In this document: positions 7,370 through 14,038 of the stretch, piece after piece
How positions within the stretch are numbered: the stretch's first letter is position 1
Layout of the letters: every line of letters begins with the position of its first letter
Assembly (NCBI RefSeq): GCF_000250635.1
Contig: NC_016940.1
Coordinates: 2,032,001 to 2,096,000 of the forward strand
Length of the DNA: 64,000 bases
Origin: Saprospira grandis str. Lewin
Lineage (GTDB): Bacteria > Bacteroidota > Bacteroidia > Chitinophagales > Saprospiraceae
Reading direction: 5' to 3'
Made by a program: the position numbers and the translations under genes
The notes under the pieces: generated by a model
Seen by the model: the letters and a program-made list of their open reading frames with translations, nothing else
What the model was told of the DNA's origin: nothing
Database searches by the model: none

Positions 7370-7401
7370 AGTTTAAAATTCAGGATAAATTTTGGGCTTT
7401 C

Positions 7402-7430
7402 CAAATTTAACTCTCCCTTTTTAGCCCAAA
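7402..7430 (-). promoter_or_regulatory. Promoter of the polycysteine leader / cysM operon
   Basis: Minus-strand TTTG (plus CAAA 7427-7430), 17-nt spacer, TAAATTTG (plus CAAATTTA 7402-7409). The -33 element falls in a small hairpin (TTTTTAGCC / GGCTAAAAA, 7418-7441). Confidence 0.65.
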
Positions 7431-7454
7431 AAGGCTAAAAAAAGACCATTTTCT

Positions 7455-7524
7455 TAAGCGCTGAGAATCGCACAGAAAAAACTTGCCGACCTAAGTATAG
7501 GGTGCATTAAATTCTCAGCGCTTA
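7455..7524. repeat. Inverted repeat with the AAGCGCTGAGAAT motif
   Basis: TAAGCGCTGAGAAT at 7455-7468 faces ATTCTCAGCGCTTA at 7511-7524. The left half extends to a 26-nt block (AAGCGCTGAGAATCGCACAG plus six A, 7456-7481) that recurs exactly at 12882-12907, in both places near parS-like sites. Confidence 0.6.
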
Positions 7525-7556
7525 GAAAAAAGTGGTTTTTCGGCTATTTTGGAGCC

Positions 7557-7589
7557 AAAAAGAGCAGTTTTTAAACGCTCTGCTCTTTT
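7557..7589 (-). terminator. Terminator of mtnB
   Basis: Stem AAAAGAGCAG (plus 7558-7567) with CTGCTCTTTT (plus 7580-7589); on the minus strand it ends in five T. It lies about 110 nt past the mtnB stop. Confidence 0.65.
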
Positions 7590-7621
7590 GTGAAAAAAGA
7601 AAAAATTGTGGAACAGCAAAT

Positions 7622-7637
7622 TGTTCCACGTGGAACA
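7622..7637. promoter_or_regulatory. parS-like palindrome 1
   Basis: TGTTCCACGTGGAACA, a perfect 16-bp palindrome. It differs from the classical ParB site TGTTTCACGTGAAACA at the two symmetrical bases T/A to C/G. Confidence 0.65.
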
Positions 7638-7679
7638 ATGCAAGATGACGCCTCAATTCGTGGAAATGGAAAAACCCAT

Positions 7680-7695
7680 TGTTCCACGTGGAACA
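7680..7695. promoter_or_regulatory. parS-like palindrome 2
   Basis: Second perfect copy of the same palindrome, 42 bp after the first and directly abutting the mtnB stop codon. Confidence 0.65.
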
Positions 7696-8325
7696 TTAGT
7701 GTGGAGCCAAAAGCAGTTTTTTATAATGTACTTCCAATAAAAACTCTAAAGCTTCTAAATGCCGTTTGGCTTCGGCTATACTTTTGCCCCAAGTATAGAG
7801 TCCATGTCCTGCAATCAAATAAGCAATAGTAGTAGGTTGGGCCAAATAGAGCTGTCTAAAATCTTCAGAAAGTTGCTCTATATCCTGCGTATTGGGAAAA
7901 ATAGGCAGCTCAAAATCTACTTCATGGCTATCAAATTGAGGTAAAGCTTTGAGTAATTCATACTGACTAAGCCGCAAATTTCCCTGCTTTAAGTAATAAT
8001 CAGAGAGGAGGGTGCCATAAATAGAGTGGGTATGAACCACCACATTTATGGCTTCATTCTCTTCATAAAGGACCGTATGTAGTAGGGTTTCGGCCGAAGA
8101 ACGTTCTCCCTCAAAGGGAGGAAGAGCCCTCCCCTTTAGGTCTACAAGCATAAAATCTTGGGCAGAGAACTGGCTTTTATCTCGGCCAGACTTAGAAATA
8201 GCAAGGCGATCTGCCCCGACTCTAAAAGAATAATTGGTGCTAGTTGCAGGCGAAAAGCCTTTGGCGTTCCATGCTCTAATGAGTTGGGCCAATTGTTCTG
8301 CAGTTTCTTTTGGTATTATTGACAT
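7696..8325 (-). CDS. mtnB: Methylthioribulose-1-phosphate dehydratase
   Basis: A 209-residue class II aldolase-family enzyme. The ATG at 8325 (MSIIPKETAEQL) is preferred over an upstream in-frame ATG at 8370 that adds 15 unrelated residues. Metal ligands are visible: His98 and His100 in VVHTHSIYG, and a C-terminal His in LIAGHGLYTWGKSI. GFSPATSTNYSFRV and ISKSGRDKS near the N-terminus are specific to the MtnB branch, which dehydrates methylthioribulose-1-phosphate in the methionine salvage pathway. No other salvage gene is adjacent. It is followed by a parS-like site and a terminator, and preceded by a GC-rich repeat. Confidence 0.88.
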   Translation of the reverse strand: MSIIPKETAEQLAQLIRAWNAKGFSPATSTNYSFRVGADRLAISKSGRDKSQFSAQDFMLVDLKGRALPPFEGERSSAETLLHTVLYEENEAINVVVHTHSIYGTLLSDYYLKQGNLRLSQYELLKALPQFDSHEVDFELPIFPNTQDIEQLSEDFRQLYLAQPTTIAYLIAGHGLYTWGKSIAEAKRHLEALEFLLEVHYKKLLLAPH

Positions 8326-8390
8326 ATCATAACAGCTAAAAAGGTGAAAAGGCCGAAGCGAAAAGCCCAAAGCAGCGCCTCATGTTGTGC

Positions 8391-8610
8391 GGTCACAACA
8401 AGGACTTTAGTCTGCAGTTCGACGACCAAAGGGAGTAACCGATGTGTAGAGGGCCAGGGACAGCGCCCAAAGCAGCGCCTCATGTTGTGCGGCCTAGCGA
8501 TGTGTAGGGGTGGCCGAAGGCCAGACCCAGCGGGCGCAGCCCGCGCAGGGCCGAGCGAAAAGCGAGCCCCGAAACGTAGCGCCGCAAGGCGAAGCCGCAG
8601 CGGAGGCCCC
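8391..8610 (-). repeat. GC-rich modular repeat, copy 3 (reverse, composite)
   Basis: Two units fused head to tail. The left part carries the GTCACAACAAGGAC...TCGACGACCAAAGGGAGTAAC module and the right part the standard core ending GGAGGCCCC. A 28-nt direct repeat beginning GCCCAAAGCAGCGCCTCATG spans about 8364-8391 and 8465-8492. It separates mtnB from cdsA. Confidence 0.85.
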
Positions 8611-8618
8611 AAATTCAC

Positions 8619-9479
8619 TTAAAAAGGAATAAATCTAGCGATTTTCAGGATAAAAATAATCGTAAAAGTAATCACAGGAAAGACAAAAAGGAAGGCATCA
8701 AAGCGGTCAATCAGTCCACCATGCCCAGGCAAAGTTGTTCCTGTATCCTTAATATTGAGTGAGCGTTTGAGCATAGAGGCAATAAGATCGCCCCAAAAGG
8801 CAAAAATAGAGGCCTCTGCGGCCAGAATCAGCCAAGTAGAGAGGGAAAAATCGAGGATGCTCCAGACAAAATAAGAAGCAAAGCCCCAAAGCAGAGCCGC
8901 TGTAAATCCCCCAATAAGGCCCTCAAGCGTTTTATTGGGCGATAAAATGGGCGAAATTCTACGTTTTCCAAGCTTGCGACCCGTCAGATAGGCAAAAACA
9001 TCATTGGCCCAAACCAAAAGCATAATGGCCATAATGAGAAAGCGGCCCGAGGAATCTTGCAAAGACAGAAAGCAAAGCAAGAAAGTGGGCAGCCCAATAT
9101 AGAAAAGGCCAAGGTAGCTATAGGCAATATTTTGGAAAGGATTTTTGCTTGAAGCCGCCAACTCTAAGAGAAAAGGCAGAGAATAAAGGGGCAAAAACCA
9201 ATGTCCTAGCCCATTTAGGACCAAAGGAAAAGGCGATAAATAGCCATCTACAAGGAGCAAAGCGGGCAAAATAGAGAGCAACATAAAGAGTGCTCGCCGC
9301 AATTGATTATAGATTTTCTGTGGACTATCTTGCTGTAGGAGTAATTGGCCCAGCTCTCGGATACATAAAAAGCCCACCAAAAGGTAGAGGGCTGCCGCCG
9401 AAATAGGGTGGGCCAAGGTTCCCGCAATCATAACTACCCCAAAAACTAGGGCCGTAGTGGTGCGCAAGCGCAAACTCAT
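8619..9479 (-). CDS. cdsA: Phosphatidate cytidylyltransferase
   Basis: A 286-residue inner-membrane enzyme with about eight hydrophobic segments. It converts phosphatidic acid and CTP to CDP-diacylglycerol, the precursor of all phospholipid head groups. The C-terminal signature is present: SPNKTLEGLIGG, then GDLIASMLKRSLNIKDTGTTLPGHGGLIDRFDAFLF, with the Lys-Asp, GHGG and D-R-x-D residues of the CDP-diglyceride synthetase motif. It is followed on the same strand by a repeat, and preceded 10 nt upstream by the CPBP protease gene, so the two are probably co-transcribed with the aminotransferase. Confidence 0.95.
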   Translation of the reverse strand: MSLRLRTTTALVFGVVMIAGTLAHPISAAALYLLVGFLCIRELGQLLLQQDSPQKIYNQLRRALFMLLSILPALLLVDGYLSPFPLVLNGLGHWFLPLYSLPFLLELAASSKNPFQNIAYSYLGLFYIGLPTFLLCFLSLQDSSGRFLIMAIMLLVWANDVFAYLTGRKLGKRRISPILSPNKTLEGLIGGFTAALLWGFASYFVWSILDFSLSTWLILAAEASIFAFWGDLIASMLKRSLNIKDTGTTLPGHGGLIDRFDAFLFVFPVITFTIIFILKIARFIPF

Positions 9480-9489
9480 AAGCTATAAA

Positions 9490-10392
9490 TTAGGAGGGTA
9501 AATAATCATTGGCCTGAATTGCTCCTTGTTTTTTATGCCCTTTATAGAGTAAAAAACAGATGGCCAAAGCCAAAGGATAAGCCAAAATGCCTAAATAAAT
9601 GGGTAGCTCTAAGCCTGTTTGTTCAGACATTTGGTCTGCGAAAAAATAATAGAGCAATAATTGAGAAGAATTAAAGGCGATATGCAGCAAAATAGGCGTC
9701 CAAAGACTGCCCGTCCAGCGCAAACTATAGCCTAAAATCGCTCCTAATAGAAAGCGAGGGATAAAGCCTTCTGGCTGAAAGTGGATCAGGCTAAACAGCA
9801 GGGCCGCTATCCAAATACCTAGGTCCAAATTCTTAGTCAGTTGAGCGAGTAGGCGTTGCAGAATCCCTCTAAAGAGGAGCTCCTCTCCTAGGCCAGCGGC
9901 CAAGCCCACCAACAAAAAGTTGGTCAATAGGTCCATTGGGCTATTCATGCTCATCAACTTTTCTTGCAAAGCAATGGTCTCTTTAGCGATCCAGCTTTCT
10001 GGAGTAATCATCTGATTGAGCGCATAGAGCTGCATGGCAATCGGATAAAGGCAAAGCGCTAAAACTGGCAAAAGCAAATAGGTCCAGAACTTAGCAGAGC
10101 GATTGAGCAGCAAAAAATCCATGGCTCTTTTGGGCTTCCAAATTAGGCTAAAGCCTAGGGCCACCAAAGTATAGCCACAAAAATGGCTAAACAGGCTCCC
10201 CCATTTTAGGCCTGCAAGTTCATTGGGAGTAGGGTCTGTAGTCGCCAAATTTGATACTAGCTCCATTAAATTACTGATCCCATAGGCCGAAGCAATAAGC
10301 TGAAGGCCTAGCTGGCCCAAAATCATCCCAATTGCCCAAATCGGCAGCAGGTATAAAAACCCTTGGATAGCTGTTTTAGTTGTTCTTGTCAT
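9490..10392 (-). CDS. CPBP-family intramembrane metalloprotease
   Basis: A 300-residue multi-spanning membrane protein of the CAAX-protease/bacteriocin-processing (CPBP, Abi) family. Motif 1 is LGEELLFRGILQRLL with the paired Glu and the Arg; motif 2 is LLFSLIHFQPEGFIPRFLLGAILGY with the His; motif 3 is LWTPILLHIAFNSSQ with the second His and Asn. These are the glutamate/histidine catalytic residues of the family. The substrate is unknown. The start overlaps the end of the upstream aminotransferase by 17 nt, and cdsA follows after 10 nt, indicating translational coupling in one operon. There are no bacteriocin genes nearby, so an immunity role is not supported. Confidence 0.88.
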   Translation of the reverse strand: MTRTTKTAIQGFLYLLPIWAIGMILGQLGLQLIASAYGISNLMELVSNLATTDPTPNELAGLKWGSLFSHFCGYTLVALGFSLIWKPKRAMDFLLLNRSAKFWTYLLLPVLALCLYPIAMQLYALNQMITPESWIAKETIALQEKLMSMNSPMDLLTNFLLVGLAAGLGEELLFRGILQRLLAQLTKNLDLGIWIAALLFSLIHFQPEGFIPRFLLGAILGYSLRWTGSLWTPILLHIAFNSSQLLLYYFFADQMSEQTGLELPIYLGILAYPLALAICFLLYKGHKKQGAIQANDYLPS

Positions 10393-11593
10393 AAGTTGGA
10401 CCGTCTACCTCATCAATAGCTTCTAGCAAAAAAGCCGCAGCCTGATGAATTTGTTGAGGACTAATAATAAGTGGTGGTGCAATTCGGATCGCCGAATCAT
10501 TAAAGAGGAACCAGTCTGAAATCAAGCCTTTTTCCATACACTTAAGGATAATCGACTTCGTTTGTTCATAGCTAGAAAGCTGAACGGCCATTAGTAGGCC
10601 AGCAGAACGGACCGTTTTAATTTTAGGATGCTTGAGTAAGCTTAAGAAAAGGGCCTCCTTTTCCTTGACCGTCCCGATCAACTCCTCATACTCTTCCTTC
10701 AGCACTTTTAAGTTGGCCAAAGCAGCGGCACAACAAAGCGGATGCCCTCCAAAAGTAGTAATATGCCCCAAAAAGGGATTATGACTAAGCACCTGCATAA
10801 TTTCTTGGCTAGCAATAAAAGCCCCTATAGGCATTCCGCCGCCAAAACCTTTGGCCAAAAGGAGAATATCGGGCACTACATCAAACTGCTCAAAGGCAAA
10901 GAAGCTACCAGTGCGGCCACAGCCCACCTGAATTTCATCAAATATTAGTAGGGCGCCAACGGCTGTACAACGCGCTCTGAGGGCCTTTAAATAGCCTTCT
11001 AGAGGATTTTCCACCCCTTTCTCCGCCCGTACGGGTTCAATGATCACAGCGGCCGTTTTTTCCGTAATTTTGTCCAAATCGGGCCAGCTATTAAAGGCAA
11101 TATGATTGATATTGGGTAAAAGTGGGCGAAAAGGAGCGGTAAAAAAGTCGGTGCTCATCAAGCTCAATGCCCCTTGGCTACTCCCATGATAAGAGGTTTC
11201 GCAGGCAATGATTTCGGCCCGGCCAGTATAGCGCTTGGCCAGTTTCATCGCCCCTTCTGTTGCTTCTGTTCCAGAATTGACAAAATAGCAGCTAGACAAA
11301 GAAGCGGGCAGCAAATCGGCTAAGTACTTTGCCAATTGAACCTGAGGACTCAAAATAAACTCCCCATAAACCAAGGTATGCAAATAGCGCTCTGATTGTG
11401 CAGCAATTGCGGCCATGACCTTGGGGTGCCGATGCCCTAAATTAGACACTGAAATACCTGAAATGAGGTCAATATAAGACTTGCCTGTAGGCCCATACAT
11501 ATAAATTCCCTCTGCCCGATCAATCTCTAAAGCTAAAGGAGCATCAGAGGTTTGGGCCAAATGTTGTAAAAATAATTGTCTGCTAGATAGCAT
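10376..11593 (-). CDS. Class III aminotransferase (acetylornithine-aminotransferase-like)
   Basis: A 405-residue PLP enzyme. SGISVSNLGHRHPKV, CYFVNSGTEATEGAMKLAKRYTGR (PLP phosphate site), IIEPVRAEKGV, LLIFDEIQVGCGRTG and LLLAKGFGGGMPIGAF (Schiff-base Lys) occur in order, as in acetylornithine and ornithine aminotransferases. The exact substrate cannot be decided from the sequence, and no arginine genes adjoin. It heads the operon with the CPBP protease and cdsA. The promoter element TAACTTTG lies just upstream on the minus strand. The divergent neighbour is the homoserine-kinase-like gene. Confidence 0.88.
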   Translation of the reverse strand: MLSSRQLFLQHLAQTSDAPLALEIDRAEGIYMYGPTGKSYIDLISGISVSNLGHRHPKVMAAIAAQSERYLHTLVYGEFILSPQVQLAKYLADLLPASLSSCYFVNSGTEATEGAMKLAKRYTGRAEIIACETSYHGSSQGALSLMSTDFFTAPFRPLLPNINHIAFNSWPDLDKITEKTAAVIIEPVRAEKGVENPLEGYLKALRARCTAVGALLIFDEIQVGCGRTGSFFAFEQFDVVPDILLLAKGFGGGMPIGAFIASQEIMQVLSHNPFLGHITTFGGHPLCCAAALANLKVLKEEYEELIGTVKEKEALFLSLLKHPKIKTVRSAGLLMAVQLSSYEQTKSIILKCMEKGLISDWFLFNDSAIRIAPPLIISPQQIHQAAAFLLEAIDEVDGPTYDKNN

Positions 11594-11627
11594 ATAAGCT
11601 GTACTTTTGTATGATAATCTAAGTCCA

Positions 11628-11635
11628 CAAAGTTA
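11628..11635 (-). promoter_or_regulatory. -7 element of the aminotransferase operon
   Basis: Plus-strand CAAAGTTA, i.e. TAACTTTG on the minus strand, a full TAnnTTTG match 35 nt before the start codon. It lies in the palindrome ACAAAGTT-AGGAA-AACTTTGT. No clear TTG at the expected -33 position. Confidence 0.5.
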
Positions 11636-11705
11636 GGAAAACTTTGTACATTGTTCAGGGAGGCAGCCCCTCCCTATTTTTTGAGATTTAAGATATAATA
11701 GATAG

Positions 11706-12617
11706 ATGTCTAAAGCACAATTGGGCGTAAAAATCAAGGCGCCCGCAAGTTTGAGCCAATTATCTTGGGGCCCTGGCTGTATGGCCGTTGCCCTAGAAGG
11801 CTTAGCCGATGAAGTGATTATCCGCCCTAGCCAAGAGGCTGGCTTGCAGCTTCTAGAAGTTACTGGGGACCAAAAACAGCTCAGCCGAAACCTTGGCGAG
11901 ACGGCTATGGGCAAGGCCGCCCTCGCTTTTTGGGCCCTTTTGCCCGATTATGGCGTAGAAACAGAGACTTTGGGCTTTGAGTTGGAAGTTCGCAAGAAGA
12001 TTCCCTTTGGCTTGGGCCTTGGCAATGAGGCCGCATTAGTGGCCGCCTGCCTGTATGGACTCAATAAGCAGCTCAAAAGTCCACTTATGCCCAAAGAATT
12101 GATGCCCCCTGCCCTAGCTTCGGGCTGTGCTGCCGAGGATCTTGTGGCTAGTTTATACGGCGGCTGGAACCTCATTGTCCAAGAATCTCCCTGCCAATGG
12201 CGCCGTATGGCCCTCCCAAAAGGCCTTTATTTCTTGGTTTTTGCGCCAAAAGTTAAAGCCCATCAGGCTCTGCGAGAAGAAATTGCTCTTCAAACAGGCA
12301 AAGCTAGCCTGCAGGCCCTTTCTGCCTTGAGTTGGGCCTTTAATTATAGCGATTTCAGACTGCTAGAAGAGGCCCTTTGGCCCCAAGCTTGGGCCGAAGA
12401 AGGCAGCTTTTTAAGAGAAGTTCAAGAAATTGTTCATGCAGAAGGCGGCCTTAGCTGCCATTATAGTGGCCAAGGACCCACAATTGCCGCCCTTTTCAAT
12501 AATACACTAAAAGCAGAAGAAGCGCAAACCGCTATCCTCGCCCACTACAAAGCCAAAAAACAAAGAGTCAAGAGCTGGATCCTAAGCATTGACCAAGAAG
12601 GGGCAATTATTGAATAA
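11706..12617 (+). CDS. thrB: GHMP kinase, homoserine-kinase-like
   Basis: A 303-residue GHMP-superfamily kinase. The N-terminus VKIKAPASLSQLSWGPGCMAVALEGLADEV resembles ThrB (APASxxNxGPGFDxxGxAL), and the C-terminal HYSGQGPTIAAL is the third GHMP motif (GSGPTxxAL). The ATP-binding loop normally reading PxxxGLGSSAA is here IPFGLGLGNEAALVAA, so the two serines are replaced. ThrB phosphorylates homoserine for threonine synthesis. The changed loop may mean a shifted substrate or nucleotide; no threonine genes are adjacent. Two terminators (12641 and 12909) follow. The family call is secure; the substrate is moderate. Confidence 0.7.
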   Translation: MSKAQLGVKIKAPASLSQLSWGPGCMAVALEGLADEVIIRPSQEAGLQLLEVTGDQKQLSRNLGETAMGKAALAFWALLPDYGVETETLGFELEVRKKIPFGLGLGNEAALVAACLYGLNKQLKSPLMPKELMPPALASGCAAEDLVASLYGGWNLIVQESPCQWRRMALPKGLYFLVFAPKVKAHQALREEIALQTGKASLQALSALSWAFNYSDFRLLEEALWPQAWAEEGSFLREVQEIVHAEGGLSCHYSGQGPTIAALFNNTLKAEEAQTAILAHYKAKKQRVKSWILSIDQEGAIIE

Positions 12618-12640
12618 TCCCTTTTCAGTAAAAATACCAT

Positions 12641-12676
12641 GAGGAAGTAGATCTATATCTGCTTCCTCTTTTTTTT
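12641..12676 (+). terminator. Terminator after the thrB-like gene
   Basis: Stem GAGGAAGTAGAT (12641-12652) / ATCTGCTTCCTC (12657-12668) with one G-T pair, then eight T that run straight into the GGGG of the next repeat. Confidence 0.88.
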
Positions 12677-12806
12677 GGGGCTGCCCCGCCCTGCGGGCGG
12701 GTCGGGCCATTGCGCAGCTCGCAGGTCTGCTCGGCCCTGCGCAAAATTTCGCTGCGCTCATTTTGCTGGGTCTGCGGCTTCGCCGCCCTGCTACAGCCCC
12801 TCAGCC
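12677..12806 (+). repeat. GC-rich modular repeat, copy 4 (forward)
   Basis: GGGGCTGCCCCGCCCTGCGG start, core CTCGCAGGTCTGCTCGGCCC and the AAAATTTCGCTGCGCTCATTTT hairpin module shared with copy 2. It begins at the base after the T-tract of the thrB terminator. Confidence 0.85.
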
Positions 12807-12881
12807 GATTTGCTCTTGGCCAAAAACCTCAACCTTAAGGCAAAATGACTTCGCTACATGGCTAATTGGACCAAAAATTCA

Positions 12882-12907
12882 AAGCGCTGAGAATCGCACA
12901 GAAAAAA
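12882..12907 (+). repeat. Second copy of the 26-nt AAGCGCTGAGAATCG block
   Basis: Identical to 7456-7481 (20-nt motif plus six A). Here it directly precedes a second terminator and the parS/DnaA-box region; at 7456 it precedes parS-like sites 1 and 2. Confidence 0.6.
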
Positions 12908-12908
12908 A

Positions 12909-12944
12909 GAGCTGTACTAATATTCTGTACAGCTCCATTTTTTT
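12909..12944 (+). terminator. Second terminator downstream of the thrB-like gene
   Basis: Stem GAGCTGTAC / GTACAGCTC with a 9-nt loop, then CA and seven T. Confidence 0.75.
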
Positions 12945-13024
12945 ATTGGCAATTGTCCACAAAAACCCCTAAGTTATCCACAGTAAACTGTGGATATGTT
13001 CCACGTTTTTCCACGCTTTCAAAT

Positions 13025-13040
13025 TGTTCCACGTGGAACA
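13025..13040. promoter_or_regulatory. parS-like palindrome 3
   Basis: TGTTCCACGTGGAACA, identical to the sites at 7622 and 7680, flanked by ATT and ATG. Confidence 0.65.
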
Positions 13041-13256
13041 ATGCCACTTCTCCACAATTTCATCAGTTTTCCACAAAATCATTGTGGATATGTTCCACGT
13101 TTTTCCACGGCTCAATATGTTCCACCTGGAACATTGGTCGCATTTCACAATCAATTCAGGTTTTCCACAACTCAATTGTGTATAAGTTTCCAAGTTTTGT
13201 ATTTGAGCGTAATTCTAGTTTTCCACAAAATAGTTTTCCACAAAAACTTATTAACA

Positions 13257-13272
13257 TGTTCCACGTGGAACA
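13257..13272. promoter_or_regulatory. parS-like palindrome 4
   Basis: Perfect copy of the same palindrome within the DnaA-box cluster. A degenerate version (CACCTG centre) lies at 13118-13133. Confidence 0.65.
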
Positions 13273-13404
13273 ATTTGTGGAAAACTGCAAAAAAGGAATG
13301 TGGAAAACCTCTAAATAGTTTTCCATAAAAAAGTTATCCACAGCCAACAACCAAAGTTAACTGTGGATAAAAATTTTCAACAATACTGTAATTAATCAAA
13401 TTAA

Positions 13405-13947
13405 TTACCATCTCACTTTTTGGACCTCTCTTCCTTTTCGGCTAATTACTTTTTGGACTCCTTGGCTTTTAGTGTGGCAGGCAGCAAAATTCAATTGATT
13501 GAAATGCTCCTCAATTAATAGGCTGTTATTAATCGTGAGTTCAGCAAAAGGGGATAGGTTTTTAGCCTCTAAAAAAACATAGCATTCATAGATATTCCGC
13601 TTCTCTCCCATTTCCTTGCCCAAGTACTTATATTGTATAGCTTGGCCATCGGCCTTCAGTTTGAAATGCTGTTGGACATAATTGGCGAGTAATTCATTGG
13701 CCTGAGGATGCTCTCGATCGGTGCCAATTTCAACGGTTTCTCCTAGGCGCTTAGAAAAAAGCTGTTCAAAATCGTCTACAAAGAGCTTGATAGAAATTTG
13801 TAGCGCTTGTTCCTCCTCTTTATAATCTATTTCGGCAACAGAGAGGTAAATAGGGTGGTCGTTTTCGGCCGTTGTTTGGACTGATTTGGCCAGAGAAAAA
13901 GGCCATAAAATCGAACAAAGTAGACTAATTGTCAAAAAGCTAGGCAT
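13405..13947 (-). CDS. DUF6702 family secreted protein
   Basis: A 180-residue protein with a hydrophobic N-terminal signal (MPSFLTISLLCSILWPFSLA) and then HPIYLSVAEIDYKEEEQALQISIKLFVDDFEQLF, the typical opening of the DUF6702 family found in Bacteroidota. Its biochemical function is unknown. It is divergent from the HupE-like gene and two genes from an M1 metallopeptidase; these three families are, from memory, often neighbours in this phylum, suggesting a shared envelope or metal-related role (inference). Its 3' end borders the DnaA-box region. Confidence 0.7.
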   Translation of the reverse strand: MPSFLTISLLCSILWPFSLAKSVQTTAENDHPIYLSVAEIDYKEEEQALQISIKLFVDDFEQLFSKRLGETVEIGTDREHPQANELLANYVQQHFKLKADGQAIQYKYLGKEMGEKRNIYECYVFLEAKNLSPFAELTINNSLLIEEHFNQLNFAACHTKSQGVQKVISRKGREVQKVRW

Positions 13948-13990
13948 CTGAGTCGTATTTTTGATTGTATTTTATAAAAACTTGGTACAT

Positions 13991-13998
13991 TAAATTTG
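13991..13998 (+). promoter_or_regulatory. -7 element of the HupE-like gene
   Basis: TAAATTTG 41 nt before the ATG; a TTG lies 23 nt upstream at 13965. Confidence 0.5.
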
Positions 13999-14038
13999 AT
14001 CTTGAAGAACAAATATATCACCATTTTAAAACGACTAC

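Larger units (their letters stand above)
12955..13391. other. DnaA-box and parS cluster (origin-proximal region)
   Basis: A 435-nt gene-free stretch. Exact DnaA boxes are TTATCCACA at 12974 and 13334 and TGTGGATAA at 13362; TGTGGATAT occurs at 12989 and 13083, and many TTTTCCACA variants lie between. Two perfect parS-like palindromes (13025, 13257) and one with a single mismatch (13118-13133) are interleaved. The string TGTGGATATGTTCCACGTTT followed by TTCCACG occurs twice (12989, 13083), as if a DnaA/ParB unit had been duplicated. Small ORFs predicted here are artefacts of the repeats. It is probably a ParB-loading region near the origin. Confidence 0.65.

Noticed and set aside
9490-10392. 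CPBP protein as a bacteriocin-immunity gene
   Set aside because: No bacteriocin or ABC exporter genes adjoin; it is coupled to an aminotransferase and cdsA.
12866-13350. Overlapping ORFs rich in FHK/STWN and MFHVEQ-like strings in the parS/DnaA-box region
   Set aside because: The peptides simply translate repeated TTCCAC and GTTCCACGTGGAAC motifs in all frames; the region is a DNA-binding-site cluster.
12955-13391. CRISPR-like spacing of TTTTCCACA words
   Set aside because: The repeated units are short, irregularly spaced and on both strands, with no constant repeat length and no cas genes; DnaA/ParB sites explain them better.
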